Shown piece by piece: positions 25,114-32,796 of a stretch of 64,000 nt of DNA (the stretch's first letter is position 1; each line of letters opens with the position of its first letter). Both the position numbers and the translations under genes were made by a program. The stretch spans positions 186,001 through 250,000 of the forward strand of contig CAWFXP010000009.1 in the NCBI GenBank assembly GCA_963819905.1. Direction: 5' to 3'. Source of the DNA: CAWCQC01 sp963819905. Lineage in GTDB: Bacteria; Actinomycetota; Thermoleophilia; Gaiellales; Gaiellaceae. The notes below the pieces were generated by a model. The model did not search any database. It worked only from the letters and a program-made list of their open reading frames with translations, and was not told the origin of the DNA.

Positions 25114-25317
25114 ATGGAGATCAGCGCGCGGAATCAGATCCCGGGAACGGTCAAGAGCGTCACGCTCGGAAACGTCATGGCCGAGGTGGTCGTCGACGTC
25201 GCGGGCCACGAGGTCGTGTCGGCGATCACGCGGGGCAGCGCGGAGGCGCTCGACCTGAAGGAGGGCGTCGACGTCACGGTGATCGTCAAGGCGACCGAGG
25301 TGATGCTCGCCCGCTAG
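25114..25317 (+). CDS. Molybdenum-pterin-binding protein (molbindin, single TOBE domain)
   Basis: 67 aa, the size of a single Mop domain. The hallmark SARNQIPGTVKSVTLGNVMAEVVVDVAG followed by SAITRGSAEALDLKEG is complete, ending KATEVMLAR. Molbindins store or buffer molybdate as oligomers in the cytosol. It sits convergent with modC (4 bp between the genes) and close to modB and a TOBE regulator, forming a molybdate cluster. The start is set by the leaderless hexamer at 25102. Confidence 0.92.
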   Translation: MEISARNQIPGTVKSVTLGNVMAEVVVDVAGHEVVSAITRGSAEALDLKEGVDVTVIVKATEVMLAR

Positions 25318-25321
25318 TCAT

Positions 25322-26392
25322 CTAAGGCTCCGGCGGCGGTGGAACCGGCCGCTGTCGCGCGGCGATCGGCACCAGTCTCGTCGCCGAAGCCTTGAAGGAC
25401 ACGGCCGCGGCGTCCCCGCGGCCGAGGCTCAGCCGCTCGGCCGACGCCGCGGTGATCTCGGCGACGATCGGCCCGACGCGGAGCCGGACGCGATTGCCGA
25501 GGGGGATGATCGAGGCAACCGTCCCCTCCAGGTGGTTGAGCGCGGAGTCACCGAGGACGACCCGCGGCGCGACGGCCACCTCCCACGGGTACACGACGAC
25601 GCCGACCCGGCCGGCCGCCTCGTCCGTCGAGAGAACCGTGCCGCCCGCGTCGAGCGTCACCCTCGTCAGGCCGTCGGGGCCCGACTCCGCGACACCCGGA
25701 ATGAGGTTCCCGCCGGTGAAGCTCGCCACGAACGGGCTCGCGGGGGCCTCCACGAGCTCGCCCGGCGTACCCAGCTGGAGCACCTCCCCGTCGACGATGA
25801 CGCCGACCCGGTCGGCGAGCGCAGCGGCGTCCTCGAAGTCGTGCGTCACGAGCAGGGTCGGCAGGCCGAGCTCCCTGAGCAGCACCTGGAGCTCGACCCG
25901 TACGCCCGCGCGGGTGTGTGCGTCGAGCGCGGACACGGGCTCGTCGAGGAGGAGGATCGACGGGTCACGGGCCAGCGCTCGCGCCAGGCCGACGCGCTGG
26001 CGCTCGCCGCCCGACAGCTCCGCCGGGCGGGCGCCGGCGAGATGGGCGATCCGCAGGCGCTCGAGGAGCTCGCCGACCCGGGCCTTCCCGCCGTAGGCGA
26101 CGTTCTTCTCGACGGTCATGTGTGGAAAGAGCGCGTACTCCTGGAAGACGAGGCCGACGTCGCGGCTCTCGGGCGGCAGGTCGATCCCCCGGTCCGCGTC
26201 GAAGAGCGTTCGCTCGCCGATCGCGATGCGGCCCCGGTCGGGACGGCGGAGACCGGCGACGGCCCGCAACACGGTCGACTTGCCGGCACCGGAGGGGCCG
26301 ACGAGCGCGACCGTCTCGGCCTCGACCTCGAGCGCTAGCTCGACCCGGAACGACCGGAGGGGGACTCCGATATCAAGCCGAAGCGCGTCCAC
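25322..26392 (-). CDS. modC: Molybdate/tungstate ABC transporter ATP-binding protein (ModC-like)
   Basis: 356 aa. Walker A GPSGAGKST (residues 32-40), signature LSGGERQRVGLARALA, Walker B ILLLDEPVSALD, and switch His in VTHDFEDA. The C-terminal ~100 residues contain a TOBE-like domain (LNHLEGTVASIIPLGNRVRLRVG) that senses oxyanion. The tail is Pro-rich. It starts at GTG 26392, overlapping modB by 58 bp. It energises oxyanion import. Specificity for molybdate rather than tungstate or sulfate is inferred from the mop and TOBE neighbours. Confidence 0.88.
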   Translation of the reverse strand: MDALRLDIGVPLRSFRVELALEVEAETVALVGPSGAGKSTVLRAVAGLRRPDRGRIAIGERTLFDADRGIDLPPESRDVGLVFQEYALFPHMTVEKNVAYGGKARVGELLERLRIAHLAGARPAELSGGERQRVGLARALARDPSILLLDEPVSALDAHTRAGVRVELQVLLRELGLPTLLVTHDFEDAAALADRVGVIVDGEVLQLGTPGELVEAPASPFVASFTGGNLIPGVAESGPDGLTRVTLDAGGTVLSTDEAAGRVGVVVYPWEVAVAPRVVLGDSALNHLEGTVASIIPLGNRVRLRVGPIVAEITAASAERLSLGRGDAAAVSFKASATRLVPIAARQRPVPPPPEP

Positions 26393-27252
26393 GAGGGAAT
26401 GAACTTGACGGTGAGCAGCACCACTCCGCTGATGATGACGAGGAGCGCACCGATCGCGAGCGCGACGTCGAAGTCGATGTCGAACTGCGCGTAGATCGCG
26501 AGCGGGAGCGTCTGGGTCACCCCCTGGAGGCTCCCGGCGAAGAAGATGGTGGCGCCGAACTCGCCGATCCCGCGGGCGAACGCGAGCGCGGCGCCGGCGC
26601 CCAGCCCTCCCGCGGCCAGCGGCAAGGCGATCCGGCGAAACGTTCGGGCCGGGCCGGCGCCGAGGGTTCGGGAGGCGGCCACCAGATCCTGGTCTACCGA
26701 CTCGAACGACGAGATCGCCTGGCGGATGTAGAAGGGGCTCGCGACGTAGATGACAGCGAGGACGACGGCCGCCTGCGTGAATCCGATGCTCACGCCGAAC
26801 GCCTCGAGGGTGCCGCCGAGCAGGCCGAAGCGGCCGAAGGCGGCGAGCAGGCCGATCCCGGCCACTGCCGGCGGCAGAACGAGCGGAAGCTCGATGAGCG
26901 TGATCACGAGTCGCCGGCCGGGGAAGCGACGGGTCGCGACGAAGTAGGCGGCGGGAGTGCCGACGAGGAGGATGACGGCCTGAGCGACGAGGTTCGTCTT
27001 CAGGGTGACGACCAGCGCATCGACCGCCGCACTGCTCCCGAGCTGCCCGAAGAGCTCGCCCGGCGGGATCCGCGTGAAGATCGCGACGATCGGGAGCAGG
27101 AGGAACGCGAGGACGACCGCCAGGGAGAGAACGAGGACTCCGCCGAAGAGGCGCCTCGCCGGTGCGGGCGTGGTGCCGCTCTCTGCGGCGGTGATGCTTC
27201 TTCGGTGGAAGGCCAACGGGCTCCTGAGTGGTCGCTCCACTTGCAGATGCAA
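26335..27252 (-). CDS. modB: Molybdate-type ABC transporter permease (ModB-like)
   Basis: 305 aa, six transmembrane helices. The cytoplasmic EAA-type loop is ASRTLGAGPARTFRRIALPLA, and the ARGIGEFGATIFFAGS block is characteristic of ModB/CysT permeases. The frame opens at TTG 27252; a start a few codons later (GTG of VERPLRSPLAF) is possible, as the first ~30 residues are not conserved. No substrate-binding protein gene (modA) is adjacent, which is unusual. Confidence 0.87.
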   Translation of the reverse strand: MHLQVERPLRSPLAFHRRSITAAESGTTPAPARRLFGGVLVLSLAVVLAFLLLPIVAIFTRIPPGELFGQLGSSAAVDALVVTLKTNLVAQAVILLVGTPAAYFVATRRFPGRRLVITLIELPLVLPPAVAGIGLLAAFGRFGLLGGTLEAFGVSIGFTQAAVVLAVIYVASPFYIRQAISSFESVDQDLVAASRTLGAGPARTFRRIALPLAAGGLGAGAALAFARGIGEFGATIFFAGSLQGVTQTLPLAIYAQFDIDFDVALAIGALLVIISGVVLLTVKFIPSWTRFGLISESPSGRSGSS

Positions 27253-27350
27253 TGCCTATGCACCTGTGACAACAGTGAACACCCGCAGTCGGGACGCGTC
27301 AACTCCGAGCGAGGAGTCGGCCGTGGAACCGGGTGCCGCCGGCAGGCCGA

Positions 27351-27734
27351 CTAGCGCTCGACCATCACGGAGGTCGCCTTGACGACTGCCGCGGCTTCGG
27401 CTCCCGCCTCGAGGCCGAGCTCCTCGACAGCGTCACGCGTGATGATCGCAACGCAGACCGTCGGCTCGGTCACGTCGATCTCGACCTGCGCAAGCAGGCC
27501 CTCTACCCTGACCGACCTGATGACGCCGCGAAAGTGGTTTCGCGCGCTGAGGTGCTCCTGCGCATCCCCTTTCAGGCGCGCGATCTCGCTGGCCGGGACG
27601 AGCCGCCGGTTCGCCGCGTCCCGCTCTGTCTGGATCCGGCCGGCCCGATCCCAGCGCCGGAGGGTGTCGAGCGAGATCCCGAGCGCCCGGGCGGCCTCCG
27701 AAGCGGTGTAGGTCTCTCGAGTCACCTGTCCCAT
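27351..27734 (-). CDS. MerR-type HTH-TOBE transcriptional regulator (molybdate-responsive candidate)
   Basis: 127 aa. Residues 8-55 form a MerR/excisionase-like winged helix (YTASEAARALGISLDTLRRWDRAGRI). Residues 64-127 form a single TOBE domain (HFRGVIRSVRVEGLLAQVEIDV...TRDAVEELGLEAGAEAAAVVKATSVMVER) similar to the molbindin at 25114. A DNA-binding domain joined to an oxyanion-binding domain suggests regulation of the mod genes by molybdate, a compact counterpart of ModE. It lies 98 bp upstream of modB on the same strand. Confidence 0.85.
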   Translation of the reverse strand: MGQVTRETYTASEAARALGISLDTLRRWDRAGRIQTERDAANRRLVPASEIARLKGDAQEHLSARNHFRGVIRSVRVEGLLAQVEIDVTEPTVCVAIITRDAVEELGLEAGAEAAAVVKATSVMVER

Positions 27735-27762
27735 CTTGGCCGGTCACTATTCTCGCGCGCAA

Positions 27763-28209
27763 GTGTCGGGTAACGGTGGAGCCTTGCTGTTCACGGCAGT
27801 CGCCGGCGTTGCGGCGGCGCTCCAGACGGCGATCAGCTCGGCCCTCGGCAAGCGGATCGGCACGCTCGAGGCGGCAACATTCCAGACGATCGTCGCCGTG
27901 CTCGTCTTCTTCGTGCTCCTCCTTGTCGCGCGGCAGTCATTCGGCGGCATCGGCGACGCGCTCCGGGAGCCTGCCTGGCTCTGGTTGAGCGGCGTCATGG
28001 GAGTGATCATCATCACGTCGTTCACCTTCGCCCCGAACCGGATCGGCGTGCTTGCCTTCGCAGCGATCCTGATCGCCGGGCAGCTGATCACGTCGGCGGC
28101 GATCGACCACTACGGGCTCTTCGGCCTCGAGCGGATTGGCTTCACCTGGGAGCGCGCGCTCGGATTCGCCCTGCTCGCCGGCGGCGCGATCCTTGTCCTA
28201 CGCCGCTAG
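27763..28209 (+). CDS. DMT-superfamily (YdcZ/DUF606-like) membrane protein
   Basis: 148 aa from GTG 27763. Four to five hydrophobic helices with the family features AVAGVAAALQTAISSALGKRIG at the N-terminus, SGVMGVIIITSFTFAPNRIG in the middle, and GQLITSAAIDHYGLFG near the end. YdcZ-type proteins resemble half-size drug/metabolite transporters and usually dimerise; the substrate is unknown. A weak -10 TATTCT (27748-27753) lies 9 nt before the start. Its stop overlaps the convergent thiolase stop by 4 bp. Confidence 0.83.
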   Translation: MSGNGGALLFTAVAGVAAALQTAISSALGKRIGTLEAATFQTIVAVLVFFVLLLVARQSFGGIGDALREPAWLWLSGVMGVIIITSFTFAPNRIGVLAFAAILIAGQLITSAAIDHYGLFGLERIGFTWERALGFALLAGGAILVLRR

Positions 28210-29381
28210 GGCACGCGCTCGAACAGCGCCGCCTGACCCTGGCCGACGCCGACGCACATCGTGGCGATGCCGTAGCGGCCCTCGCGGCGGCGGAGCTCGT
28301 GCAGGAGCGAGACGACGAGGCGGGCACCACTCATCCCGAGCGGGTGTCCGATCGCGATCGCGCCGCCGTTGACGTTGACCCGCTCGTGGTCGAGACCGAG
28401 CTCCCGGACGACGGCGAGGGACTGCGACGCGAACGCCTCGTTCAACTCGACGAGATCGACGTCCTCGACCGACACCCCGCTGCGGTCGAGCAGCTTGCGG
28501 ACGGCGGGAACCGGCCCGATGCCCATGACCCGCGGATCGACTCCGGCGACGGCGCTCGCGACGAAGCGCCCGAGCGGCTGGGCGCCGAGTGACTCCGCCT
28601 TCCGTGCGCTGGTCACGACCACGGCCGCGGCCCCGTCGTTCAGGCCGCTCGAGTTGCCGGCCGTGACGCTTCCGTCGGGCCGAAACGCCGGCTTCAGGGA
28701 AGCGAGCTTCTCCGCCGAGGTGTCCGGCCGGGGATGCTCGTCGCGGTCGACTCCCTCGACGGGGACGAGCTCGTCGTCGAACCGCCCGGCGGCAACCGCG
28801 GCCGCGTGGCGCTCCTGGCTCGCGAGCGCGAACGAGTCCTGGGCCTCCCGCGTCACGGCGTACTCCCCCGCGACGTTGTCACCCGTCTCGCCCATGGACT
28901 CGAGCGGGAACATCGCCTCGAGACGGGGATTCGGAAACCGCCAGCCGAGCGTCGTGTCCCAGGCGGTCTGGTTTCCCCGCGGGAAGGCGCGGTCGGACTT
29001 TCCGAGCACGAGAGGCGCTCGGCTCATGGACTCGACGCCGCCGGCGACGAAGAGCTCTCCGTCACCTGCCCGGATCGCGTGGCAGGCGGTCACGATCGCC
29101 GAGAGCCCGGACGCGCACAGCCGGTTCACGGTGAGACCGGCCACCTCGTCCGGCAGGCCCGCGAGCAGCGCCGCCATGCGGGCCACGTTGCGGTTGTCTT
29201 CCCCCGCCTGGTTTGCGCAGCCGAGGACGACGTCCTCGATCTCCGCCGGGTCGACATCTGCCCGGTCGACGGCTGCCCGGACGGCGAGTGCGGCCAGGTC
29301 GTCGGGCCTCACTCCGGAGAGCGCGCCTCCGTGACGCCCGACCGGCGTCCGAACGGCGGAGAGGATGACCGCCTCGGGCAC
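28206..29381 (-). CDS. Acetyl-CoA acyltransferase (thiolase)
   Basis: 391 aa, full thiolase length. Nucleophile Cys89 (NRLCASGLSA), His346 in GGAIAIGHPLGMSGAR, and the acid/base Cys376 (MCVGVGQG) are all present. The sequence resembles PcaF/PaaJ and acetyl-CoA acetyltransferases, so either beta-ketoadipyl-CoA cleavage or acetoacetyl-CoA chemistry is possible. No pathway partners are adjacent. The GTG start at 29381 is preceded by TAGGCT, 7 nt upstream. Confidence 0.9.
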   Translation of the reverse strand: MPEAVILSAVRTPVGRHGGALSGVRPDDLAALAVRAAVDRADVDPAEIEDVVLGCANQAGEDNRNVARMAALLAGLPDEVAGLTVNRLCASGLSAIVTACHAIRAGDGELFVAGGVESMSRAPLVLGKSDRAFPRGNQTAWDTTLGWRFPNPRLEAMFPLESMGETGDNVAGEYAVTREAQDSFALASQERHAAAVAAGRFDDELVPVEGVDRDEHPRPDTSAEKLASLKPAFRPDGSVTAGNSSGLNDGAAAVVVTSARKAESLGAQPLGRFVASAVAGVDPRVMGIGPVPAVRKLLDRSGVSVEDVDLVELNEAFASQSLAVVRELGLDHERVNVNGGAIAIGHPLGMSGARLVVSLLHELRRREGRYGIATMCVGVGQGQAALFERVP

Positions 29382-29388
29382 GACGGGG

Positions 29389-29394
29389 AGCCTA
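29389..29394 (-). promoter_or_regulatory. Leaderless -10 hexamer TAGGCT for the thiolase
   Basis: TAGGCT ends 7 nt before GTG 29381. Confidence 0.55.
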
Positions 29395-29445
29395 CCGAGC
29401 CGTTCTCACATCGGTGCTCGGCACCGAGGCGGCCGTCGGTGGCTC

Positions 29446-30276
29446 CTACGAGACGAACTCGACGTGCACCGGGCCCGGGAAGGCTCCGATCGCCTCACCT
29501 CGCCGGAGTAGCTCGGTGACCGCCTGGCGGCCCTCGTCCCCGTAGTCCTGGGTCAGTTCGTTGACGTACATGCCGACGAAGCGGTCAGCGAGCCGCTCGT
29601 CCAGGCCGCGCCCGTATTGGAGCGCGTACTCGAGCGCCTCGTCCCGTTGCCTGAGCCCGGCGACGATCGAGTCGTGCAGGATCCCCGAGAGCCGCTGCAG
29701 GGCGTCGGCGCCGAGGTCGCGTCGCGCCACGTTCGCGCCGAGCGGCAGCGGCAGGCCGGTGTCGAGCAGCCACCACTCGCCGAGGTCGGTCACCTTCTGG
29801 AGGCCGTGCTGTCCGTACGTGAGCTGGCCCTCGTGAATCAGGAGCCCCGCGTCGGCCCGGCCGGAGACCACCTCTTCGATGATCTCGTCGAACGGCGCCT
29901 CGCGGTAGGCGAACTCGTGACCGAGCATGAGGCGGAGCACGAGGAACGCAGTGGTCATGCGCCCCGGCACCACGATCTCGACGTCGGCGAGCTCGGCCGT
30001 GGTCAGCGGCTGCCGGGCGACGACGATGGGCCCGTATCCGGAGCCCATGCTCGCGCCGTGCGGCAGGAGCACGTAGCGATCCTGGACGAACGGATACGAG
30101 TGGAGCGAGATCGCCGTCACCTCGAGGCGGCCCTCGAGCGCCCACTCGTTCAGCGTCTGGATGTCGCGAAGGACGTGCTCGAACTCGAAGCCGTCGGGAT
30201 CGACGGTTCCCGAGGCCAGCCCCCAGAACATGAAGGCGTCGTCCGGGTCTGGGCTATGGCCGAGGCGGATCAGCAC
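29446..30276 (-). CDS. mqnD: 1,4-dihydroxy-6-naphthoate synthase (MqnD)
   Basis: 276 aa. Family hallmarks: LGHSPDPDDAFMFWGL at the N-terminus, SLHSYPFVQDRYVLLPHGASMG, and the catalytic-region block ADAGLLIHEGQLTY with the key His. It opens cyclic dehypoxanthinyl futalosine to 1,4-dihydroxy-6-naphthoate, the fourth pathway step. It is 20 kb away from mqnE-mqnA-mqnC and transcribed alone, with TAGCCT 9 nt before GTG 30276. Confidence 0.94.
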   Translation of the reverse strand: MLIRLGHSPDPDDAFMFWGLASGTVDPDGFEFEHVLRDIQTLNEWALEGRLEVTAISLHSYPFVQDRYVLLPHGASMGSGYGPIVVARQPLTTAELADVEIVVPGRMTTAFLVLRLMLGHEFAYREAPFDEIIEEVVSGRADAGLLIHEGQLTYGQHGLQKVTDLGEWWLLDTGLPLPLGANVARRDLGADALQRLSGILHDSIVAGLRQRDEALEYALQYGRGLDERLADRFVGMYVNELTQDYGDEGRQAVTELLRRGEAIGAFPGPVHVEFVS

Positions 30277-30285
30277 GAGCGGGTG

Positions 30286-30291
30286 AGGCTA
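30286..30291 (-). promoter_or_regulatory. Leaderless -10 hexamer TAGCCT for mqnD
   Basis: TAGCCT ends 9 nt before GTG 30276. The spacing is longer than in the other cases, so a short leader is possible. Confidence 0.45.
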
Positions 30292-30332
30292 GCAAGCTGC
30301 CCGCCTCTGCGTCCGGACATCCGGCCGGCGCG

Positions 30333-30689
30333 CTACGCGGTCGGCGGATGTCCGAAGAACCAGCGCTCGAGCGGACGCAGGAGCTCGTCCTCTGCGAACT
30401 CGGCCACGGGCTCGTCGAGGCCTTCGCCCTTCGACACCGCGAGGTCGTCGTGGAGCGCCTGATTGGCCGCCTCGAGCGCATCGCCGAGCTCGTATCCCTC
30501 GAACAGATAGTCGTCCGGCAAGGGCTCGGGAACGGCACGGTTCCGCGGGTCGATCGCCCGGCCGACTGCCCACAACGCGCCGGGCCGGCGCTCGATCCAG
30601 ACGACGATCTCCTCGCGGCTGCCGTCATCGCCCACCCCGTGGAGGACGCGCTCTGCGAACCGCATCGCACCTGCCGGAGACTGCTTCAC
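30333..30689 (-). CDS. Unknown protein (118 aa)
   Basis: A soluble, acidic protein with an N-terminal KQSPAGAMRFAERVLHG segment, then EEIVVWIERRPGALWAVGRA, PDDYLFEGYELGDALEAANQAL and a C-terminal aromatic ERWFFGH. I do not recognise a family. Two starts are possible: ATG 30716, which would overlap the start codon of the divergent gene, or GTG 30689, which has TATCCT 8 nt upstream (30698-30703). I choose the GTG because it fits the leaderless pattern and leaves the divergent gene its own promoter. Confidence 0.6.
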   Translation of the reverse strand: MKQSPAGAMRFAERVLHGVGDDGSREEIVVWIERRPGALWAVGRAIDPRNRAVPEPLPDDYLFEGYELGDALEAANQALHDDLAVSKGEGLDEPVAEFAEDELLRPLERWFFGHPPTA

Positions 30690-30697
30690 CGGCGCCA

Positions 30698-30707
30698 AGG
30701 ATACAAT
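30698..30707. promoter_or_regulatory. Bidirectional promoter with overlapping -10 elements
   Basis: AGGATACAAT reads TACAAT on the + strand (30702-30707, 7 nt before ATG 30715) and TATCCT on the - strand (30703-30698, 8 nt before GTG 30689). The two hexamers share 2 bp, so both leaderless genes can fire from one melted site and would compete for RNA polymerase. Confidence 0.55.
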
Positions 30708-30714
30708 CGCCGTC

Positions 30715-30966
30715 ATGGCCGAGCGACGCTGGTGGAAGAATCCGTTCGCCTCGCTCTTCGCCCGTTCCTCGCGCGATGACCAGCTCGCTGCGTACGTCAT
30801 CCGCGAGCACGCCGGCGGACGGTCCCTCGACGACATCCTCGAGGACCCGTACCTGCGCAACCGCTCGACCGACGAGCAGCGGCGGCGCCTGGTCGAGCGA
30901 CCCGATGTGATCCGCGCCGTCGGCGAGCACACGGCGCGCAGCGTCGGCGGCGGCCAGGCCTCCTAA
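30715..30966 (+). CDS. Unknown small protein (83 aa)
   Basis: A charged, probably helical protein: MAERRWWKNPFASLFARSSR, then RDDQLAAYVIREHAGGRSLDDILEDPYLRNR and a basic tail. The DDILEDPYL stretch is a common pattern in small actinobacterial proteins of unknown function. No membrane span. ATG 30715 follows TACAAT by 7 nt and lacks a Shine-Dalgarno, a good leaderless start. It is convergent with the ornithine cyclodeaminase-like gene, whose stop is 4 bp away. Confidence 0.65.
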   Translation: MAERRWWKNPFASLFARSSRDDQLAAYVIREHAGGRSLDDILEDPYLRNRSTDEQRRRLVERPDVIRAVGEHTARSVGGGQAS

Positions 30967-30970
30967 TCAT

Positions 30971-31849
30971 CTAGGCCAGTCGCTCGACCACGAGCGCCGC
31001 GAGCACGAGGTCGAGCTCGGCGGCCCCGACTGCCTTGAAGACGACGATGTCGTCTGCGCCCTGACGCGCCGCGAAGCCGGGGACGATCGCCTCGCGGAGC
31101 TCGTGCACCTCGAGCCAGTCGAGCACGCCGCGTCCGATCGGCTCCGAGAGATCGCCGGCCGCTGCCCGGGCATCGTCGAGCGAGTCGCAGCAGACGAAGG
31201 CTGCACGTTCGAGCACGAGGTTGTCGAGCTCGCGCGCCTCGATCCTCGTCGCTCCGGCGGCGCAGACCAGCGTCCCGGGCCGAAGCCAGTCGCCGCGGAG
31301 CACCGGATCCTTCGAGGGTGTCGCCGTCACGACCACGTGACACTCGGCCGCCTCCCGCCCGTAGGTCACGGCGTCGGTGCCGTGCTCGGCGGCGAACGCC
31401 TCACGCCGAGCCTCGTCGCGGCAGTAGACGGCGACCTCGCCGAGCGCGGGAAGCGTCGCACGCAAGCACTCGATGTGGGCGCGACCGACCTCCCCGCAGC
31501 CGATGATGCCGAGGGAGGCGGCGCCTTCCCTCGCGAAGGCCCCTGTCGCGAGCGCGCTCGTCGCCGCCACGCGGAGCGCGCGCAGACGGCGGGCCTCGAC
31601 GAGGGCGACGACGTCGACTCCCTCGTCGTCGAGAACGACCACGAGGGCGGCCGAAGGCGCTCCGGCCACCGACACGCCGACGAGCGCCCGCTCGGAGACA
31701 GATCCCGCCAGGACGACGAGCGGCGAGGCCGTAAGACGAGACCCGCGCGGCCGAACCTCGTCAGCACCGAGCTCGGCCGCGACTGCAGCAACCGCGTCCG
31801 CGGGCGGGAGAACGGCCTCGACGTCCGCCTCGGTCACATACCGGCTCAC
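30971..31849 (-). CDS. Ornithine cyclodeaminase/mu-crystallin family protein
   Basis: 292 aa. The NAD(P)-binding motif LGIIGCGEVGRAHIECL lies near residue 113, and the fold follows the OCD pattern (SRLTASPLVVLAG, VVTATPSKDPVL, VCAAGA). Family members include ornithine cyclodeaminase, alanine dehydrogenase and ketimine reductase; the substrate is not predictable here. The GTG start overlaps the end of the btuF-like gene by 4 nt, so they form an operon. Confidence 0.87.
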   Translation of the reverse strand: MSRYVTEADVEAVLPPADAVAAVAAELGADEVRPRGSRLTASPLVVLAGSVSERALVGVSVAGAPSAALVVVLDDEGVDVVALVEARRLRALRVAATSALATGAFAREGAASLGIIGCGEVGRAHIECLRATLPALGEVAVYCRDEARREAFAAEHGTDAVTYGREAAECHVVVTATPSKDPVLRGDWLRPGTLVCAAGATRIEARELDNLVLERAAFVCCDSLDDARAAAGDLSEPIGRGVLDWLEVHELREAIVPGFAARQGADDIVVFKAVGAAELDLVLAALVVERLA

Positions 31850-32695
31850 CGAGGCACGAGATCCGGCTCGAGGTCGCCGTCGACGAGCGTGCCGAGCACG
31901 CCGGCCAGGAGCTCGACGCCCTCGGCGACCCGGGGGCCGGGACGGGAGAAGTACGCGTTCGCGTCAACCGCGACGGCAGGGCAGTCGAGAAGCCCGTCGA
32001 CGGCCGCCGCCTCGGCGAGCGTCCGCTCGCGGTCGAACCCGCAAGGAGCGAGGACGACCAGCTCCGGACGCCGCGCGGCGACGTCCGACCAGGTGGTGCG
32101 AAACGAGGGCTCCCCCGCGCGACCGAGCACCTCGGTACCGCCGGCGCACTCGACCATCTCGGGAACCCAGTGACCCGCCGCAAACGGCGGATCGAGCCAC
32201 TCGGCGACGAACACGCGGGGCGTCCGCGGCGACGGCGGGACTCCCCCGATGCGCTCGTCCATCGCCCGAACGACCTCGGCGGCCGCCTTGGCGACACTAA
32301 GCGCTCCGCCGAGCTCGACGATGGCACGCACGGATACTCGCGAGCGTCGTCGGCGAGTAGTCGAGAACCTCGACCCCGAGCTTCCGGACCTGGGTGCCCG
32401 AGACGGCGCAGACGTCGCAGAGCTCCTGCGCCACGACCACGTCGGCCCGGACCTCGCTCCAGCGCTCCTCGTCGACGACGTACAGCGGTCGGCCTGCCCG
32501 TGCTGCGTCGGACACGAGCCGATCGATGCTCGCGCTCCCGAGCGCCTCCGAATCGACGATCGACGCCGTGACGGCGGGAAGCGTGGCGGCCTCGGGCGGC
32601 CAGTCGCATTCGTGCGTGACCCCGACGACGGACTCGCCGAGCCCGAGCGCGTAGAGCACCTCTGTGGCGGCCGGGACGAGCGAGCAGATTCTCAC
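31846..32695 (-). CDS. Cobalamin/iron-type ABC substrate-binding protein (BtuF-like), frameshifted
   Basis: The N-terminal half from GTG 32695 reads MRICSLVPAATEVLYALGLG and GVTHECDWP, characteristic of BtuF-like proteins, through VEVLDYSPTTLASIRA. The C-terminal half continues one frame away as IVELGGALSVAKAAAEVVRAM. The break lies at a tandem GCAC-GCAC at 32324-32331 (a 4-nt repeat); removing one unit joins ASIR-AIVELGG. There is no signal peptide or lipobox, which is usual for the cytoplasmic BtuF-like subgroup. Probably a corrinoid- or metal-binding protein; function inferred by family. Confidence 0.8.
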
Positions 32696-32723
32696 AGGCG
32701 CTGGAGGTGACGGTGTTGCAGGA

Positions 32724-32796
32724 TGCGCCCGAGAGGATTCGAACCTCTGGCCTCAGCCTCCGCAGGGCTGCGCTCTATCCCCTGAGCTACGGGCGC
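32724..32796 (-). tRNA. tRNA-Arg, anticodon GCG
   Basis: 73 nt with a full cloverleaf: acceptor GCGCCCG/CGGGCGC, D stem GCTC/GAGC, anticodon stem CAGCC/GGCTG with loop CTGCGGA (anticodon GCG, positions 34-36), T arm AGAGG-TTCGAAT-CCTCT and discriminator A. CCA is not encoded. Anticodon GCG reads CGC (and CGU by wobble) as Arg; most bacteria use ACG (inosine) instead. The 5' end overlaps the ygfZ stop by 10 nt on the same strand. Confidence 0.95.

Noticed and set aside
27253..27350. Hidden modA between the regulator and modB
   Set aside because: Only 98 bp; no coding potential for a binding protein.
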